This document shows, piece after piece, positions 60,582 through 64,000 of a stretch of DNA of 64,000 bases. Position numbers and translations under genes: made by a program. Within the stretch, counting starts at the first letter, position 1; each line of letters starts with the position of its first letter. The stretch comes from Vigna angularis (lineage: Eukaryota > Streptophyta > Magnoliopsida > Fabales > Fabaceae). The notes beneath the pieces were generated by a model, which worked only from the letters and a program-made list of their open reading frames with translations, did not search any database and was not told where the DNA came from. The stretch spans positions 13,574,501 through 13,638,500 of the forward strand of contig NC_068973.1 in NCBI RefSeq assembly GCF_016808095.1, given 5' to 3'.

Positions 60582-61700
60582 GGCGGCGGCTTCGCTCGCT
60601 TGCGTCGCCTGCTCTCTACGGACTCGAATATCACTGTCGCTGTGTGCTGTGTGCTGTCTGCAAGCGCGTTTCCGAAAACAAACGAGGGTTTAGAAACTAT
60701 ATTGCTCAACGTTTTGTTGCAACGAGAACTTAATTAGTAAGGTTCGCTTGAGAACAGACGCGGATCGAGGGCAATGGCAACGTAACAAGTGCGTAGTTGG
60801 CTTTTCCGTTCCTTTTTCTTTTACTTTTTTGCTCTCGCCCTTTGCTTGTCGTTTTCCGTGTTTTGAAATTTTGACAATGGATTGAACAAGTACATACTCA
60901 AACGCGGAATTTTTTTATACTACTGCCCTTTTTCTTTTGGGGGTCTCTTCTGTCCAAAAACGACTGATTCTTTTCCTTCTGCTCACCATAACGGATTTCT
61001 TAATAAATATATTAATCCTGCATTTAAATTTCAATAGTTTTTTCTTTTCAATTAATTTAATAGCATATTTGATAGTGGTTAATTTAAGAGAAATAATAAT
61101 TTGCCAAAAAGGTTTGTTCAAAGAATTGAATGAAAATTTGTTATTTTTAATAATAAAATAAACTAACTTTTTCTTAATGAGTTGTTAGTATGCATCCATA
61201 TTTAAATATTTGATTGAAGTCTTCTGATCAACCTTTGAAATTTACTATTTAGGGTCCATTTGGAAAAGAAATGAAATGAGAGAGGAAGAAATAAATAAAT
61301 AGAAGTGAATTATAAGTGAGAACAAATATTGTTTTAATTGACGAAAATAAAAATAAAATAAAGGGTGGAGATAATTTTTATCCATTTGTTTAGTTGGATA
61401 TAAATATTAAAAGAAATAATATATTTAATGAAAATAAATATTTTGTTTGACATTTGAAATGTTTATGTTTGAAAATATGTTTTTGTTTATCATAATTGTG
61501 TATATTATGTGACATCTCTATTTTAAATAACTATACTATTTATTTTATTTGTACCTAAAAATAAGAGATAAAAAGTCTTATCCTTTTACTCTTGTAATTA
61601 TATTTATTTAAAAAAAATCATATATTATTTAAATAAAGTCTAAATAATGAAAAAAAATCATTAGTAGTTTTTATGAAATATTGTACTATAATAAAAATAA
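60582..61700 (-). promoter_or_regulatory. Presumed 5' leader and promoter of CALS10
   Basis: Minus-strand sequence before the ATG is locally GC-rich (60582-60780) with a short CACACAG repeat, then very AT-rich. An AAACCCT motif resembling a telo-box lies near 60688-60694 in minus orientation, close to an AATATA tract. This is suggestive only: no transcription start can be set. No open frame of note lies here. The region is bounded upstream by the Mutator-like element at 61701, so at most about 1.1 kb of native upstream DNA remains next to the gene. Confidence 0.4.
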
Positions 61701-62618
61701 GGCTTAATTACCTACTTAGTCCCCATGTTCGGAGGTAATTTGTTGTTTAGTACCCGGTTTTAAAAATGTAGGCATTTGATACCTATGTTTTGAAATTTGT
61801 ATCAATTGAATCCTACCAACTTAACGCCGTTATAATTGATAACGTTTTTCTGACTGTGTATGTGATTTGTGCAATCGTGGCAATGAGGTGGCTTAAGTGA
61901 CTTGACGTGGCAGGCTGAATTGGGAATTTGAAATGGGGTTACATTTTTTAAATTGGGGAAATAAACTAATTAGGGTTTTTTTTCGTACGTTAAAAAACAT
62001 TACGAATAGTAAGTTAGAAATTGGGGATTTTTCATTCATTGTTGTGGTTGATAGTGTGGAAGGATTTGCGAGCAAAGGTTGATACTGAGTGAAGGATTGT
62101 CGTGGTTGTGGAACGAGATTTGTTGAGCGAAAAGGCGTTGTGAAGTATCTTGCGGTGTGTCAGCTATTGCGGCGGGTGAGCGATAGCGATAGCGGTATCC
62201 CTTTGGAGGCGGAAAGGTGAAAGGTGCAGTTTTTATGATTTCTTTTATGTAGTTTCGGTCCCCCATGGTAATATGTTGGATTCTTATCCCCTTAGTGTGT
62301 CATGTTGTGTTCCTGTCGTGGTCCCCTTTGTTGTGTTTGTAGTGGTCCCTTTCTTTAGTGCCTGTCGTTTTCTTATGCTTATTGTTTGTATGTTTTTGGT
62401 TCCCCATGAGTGCGTACTGTTTTGTGTACCTTAAGTGCGTACTGTTTTCACTTTCGTATTGTTGAATGTGTGGTTGTTGTTTATTGTGTGGTCCTTGCGT
62501 ATTTATTTAAGCATTGAGACAAAATGGAATGTTGTAGGTGAATCCAGAAGTTTTGGTGTGATTAACTTTGTATGCCTAATTGTTTAATAGCTGTTAAAAA
62601 CGTGGCATCTTTACAATG
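61701..62618 (+). other. Terminal and subterminal region of the Mutator-like element
   Basis: Non-coding. Contains long T-rich and GT-rich stretches and no transposase-like frame. Mutator-like elements often have long terminal inverted repeats with promoter activity, but the partner repeat is outside the window, so its extent cannot be set. Confidence 0.5.
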
Positions 62619-62684
62619 CATGTGAAGGTCATTAAATAATGATAGTAGATGCATGTGAAGGTCATTACATAATGATAGTAGATG
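62619..62684. repeat. Two direct copies of 33 bp next to the transposase break
   Basis: GCATGTGAAGGTCATTAAAT and the following AATGATAGTAGAT are repeated once with a single difference (TTAAAT versus TTACAT). Lies about 70 bp before the first transposase exon, where the catalytic part is missing. Confidence 0.85.
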
Positions 62685-62757
62685 CATTGTAATTGTTGTT
62701 TCATGTTTTGTACATCTCTGTTCTTTTCCAAATGTTTAACTTAATCTTTTTTTCCAG

Positions 62758-63421
62758 ATTTTGGTCTAGATCCAGATTTACAGGAAGACCTGTTTGTGAC
62801 ACACTTGTTAATAACATTTCAGAAGGATTTAATAGTGTGATCTTAGATGCAAGGGGGAAACCAATCATAACAATGTTGGAAGAGATTCGTATATACTTGA
62901 TGAAGAGGTGGGCATCCAATAGAGAGAAGATAAGTAGATTTCAAGGTCTCATTTGCCCCAAAATTCAAAAGAGGCTACAAAAAGAGTTACAGTACACAAA
63001 ATATTGGCTACCAAAGTATGACAACTTGTGATTTCCTTTACTATTGTTGTTTATACTGTTTCCATTTAACATTCATTGTTTATGATTTTGCAGTTGGTCA
63101 GGGATGCAAATATTTGAGATCTGCCATACATCCAAAATAGATGAAAAGTATGTCGTTGATTTAGAGAAAACAGACTGTAGCTGTAGAAAGTGGAGTGTAT
63201 CAGGAATTCCTTGCTCTCATGCACTCACAGCAATGAGGTTTTTGAACATGAATCCAAAAGACTTCATCCCGCACTGGTTCAGAACCTCCACCTATGAAGA
63301 AACATACATTCCAATCATTTTCCCTCTCAATGGACCTGATCTATGGCAAAGGACTTCATATCCTTTTCCCTTCAAACCCATCAAACATAACATCCAGATT
63401 AAGACCTTTTCCCTTCTCTGA
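62758..63421 (+). pseudogene. MURA-type transposase, C-terminal part only
   Basis: Exon 62758-63015 (acceptor TTTTTTTCCAG) encodes FWSRSRFTGRPVCDTLVNNI then SEGFNSVILDARGKPIITML, the conserved segment after the catalytic core. An intron 63016-63093 (GTATGA..TTGCAG) joins in frame to exon 63094-63421: WSGMQIFEICH and the SWIM zinc finger CSCRKWSVSGIPCSHA, then HWFRTSTYEETY. The DDE catalytic region and N-terminal DNA-binding part expected upstream are absent, so it cannot transpose on its own. The end overlaps the convergent GRF gene by 130 bp. Confidence 0.85.
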
Positions 63422-63808
63422 CAAACCAAAAGTGATTTTTCCAAATTCACAATCTTTCTCCTTTGCCACCCAATTGTAGTATCCCTTTCATCAACATTAT
63501 CTTCACTGGCCCATTTGAAGAAATTACATCCTCGCACTTCTTCATTTCGACTACGCTGTACAAAACATGCAACCAAAATCATCTCAGCCAAAACCAAATA
63601 AATGTATCCGAAAATAAAAAACACCACGAAGGGAAGAAACCTTGTAATTAGGGCAGCCCCAAAAAGGCTTGCCTTGGTTCTTAGCAGTTTTTGCGACTCT
63701 CAATACGGCAAGCTCTCCACAATAGCATATTTGTGTGCCAAGCATTCCTCTTGATGAAGCACCACGACAGCTCCCCCGTGAGCAAGACGAACAGTCATTC
63801 GTTGACAT
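63292..63808 (-). CDS. GRF-type zinc-finger protein inside the Mutator-like element (two exons)
   Basis: Exon 1: 63641-63808, from the ATG at 63806-63808 (MSTNDCSSCSRGSCRGASSR). Exon 2: 63292-63555. The intron is GTTTCT..GTACAG; joined in phase they give 143 residues. The zinc finger spans the junction: C-x-C-G (ICYCGE) and KPFWGCPNYK from exon 1, GCNFFKW from exon 2, i.e. C-x-C..C..C as in GRF fingers. After it comes a charged helix (QRRKIVNLEKSL) and a partly hydrophobic LIWMLCLMG. GRF fingers bind single-stranded nucleic acid in other proteins; the role here is unknown. An upstream in-frame start is possible. Confidence 0.72.
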
Positions 63809-64000
63809 TGCGTCGTCGTCCACACCAACAAAACAACCCCAACCCCAAAAATGAACCACAATCAGAGAAGAGAACAGGGATACGACACCCACCTCAGACG
63901 AAGCAAACAACGAAGGGCACCCCACCTCAGCGACCTTCTTCACCTCAGAAAACAACAATAGTTACTCAACATAGGGCACCCACTTCACACCAACCAAACA

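Larger units (their letters stand above)
61701..64000 (+). mobile_element. Mutator-like element (left end and interior; right end off window)
   Basis: The presumed left terminal region starts GGCTTAATTACCTACTTAGT at 61701, a sequence style I associate with legume Mutator-like ends. The interior carries a truncated MURA-type transposase on the plus strand and a GRF zinc-finger gene on the minus strand. The 9 bp before it (TAAAAATAA) would be the target duplication if the right end, outside the window, is followed by the same bases. The left end lies about 1.1 kb upstream of the CALS10 start codon. Confidence 0.7.

Noticed and set aside
1..64000. CRISPR array, rRNA, operon or bacterial features
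   Set aside because: No regularly spaced repeats with unique spacers and no rRNA signatures. Gene structure is that of a plant nucleus.

Overview
The window is nuclear DNA of a flowering plant, most likely a papilionoid legume. The evidence is spliced genes with canonical plant introns, dense Ty3 and Copia LTR retrotransposons, a Mutator-like element, and a short terminal-repeat (TRIM) family that I associate with legumes. The species cannot be fixed from the sequence alone.

Nearly the whole window (about 1.3 to 60.6 kb) is one host gene on the minus strand: a callose synthase of the CALS10/GSL8 type. I traced 43 consecutive exons from the start codon at 60581 down to 1280. They total 4,671 coding bases (1,557 codons) and join in frame with no stop. 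The last part of the protein, mostly C-terminal membrane segments, lies beyond position 1. All splice sites are GT-AG except one GC-AG intron (intron 18).

The gene is very long because its introns are full of transposons. Intron 28 holds a young Ty3 chromovirus (Ty3-A, 8977-14212). Intron 20 (10.6 kb) holds a Copia remnant, a second Copia remnant split by another chromovirus (Ty3-B, 27886-33141), a possible solo LTR and a TRIM. Intron 6 holds a 4.8 kb Copia element (51457-56283) nested in an older Copia element, itself next to a third remnant. Introns 7, 9, 15, 21, 23 and 34 hold further Copia remnants, TRIMs and solo LTRs. The identifiable elements add up to roughly 27 kb.

Upstream of the gene (60.6-61.7 kb) is its presumed leader and promoter. 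Beyond that, from 61701 to the window end, is part of a Mutator-like element. It carries the C-terminal part of a MURA-type transposase (plus strand) and a convergent two-exon gene for a GRF-type zinc-finger protein (minus strand); their 3' ends overlap.

The most notable signals are these. Both chromoviruses have a primer-binding site that appears to match tRNA-Tyr. In both, the pol frame runs through the polypurine tract into the 3' LTR. An otherwise identical LTR pair differs by a 23-bp hairpin-bearing indel. A Copia insertion is flanked by a copy of about 158 bp of its host element on each side instead of a 5-bp duplication. The Mutator-like element encodes the GRF zinc-finger gene. No CRISPR array, rRNA or tRNA gene was seen.
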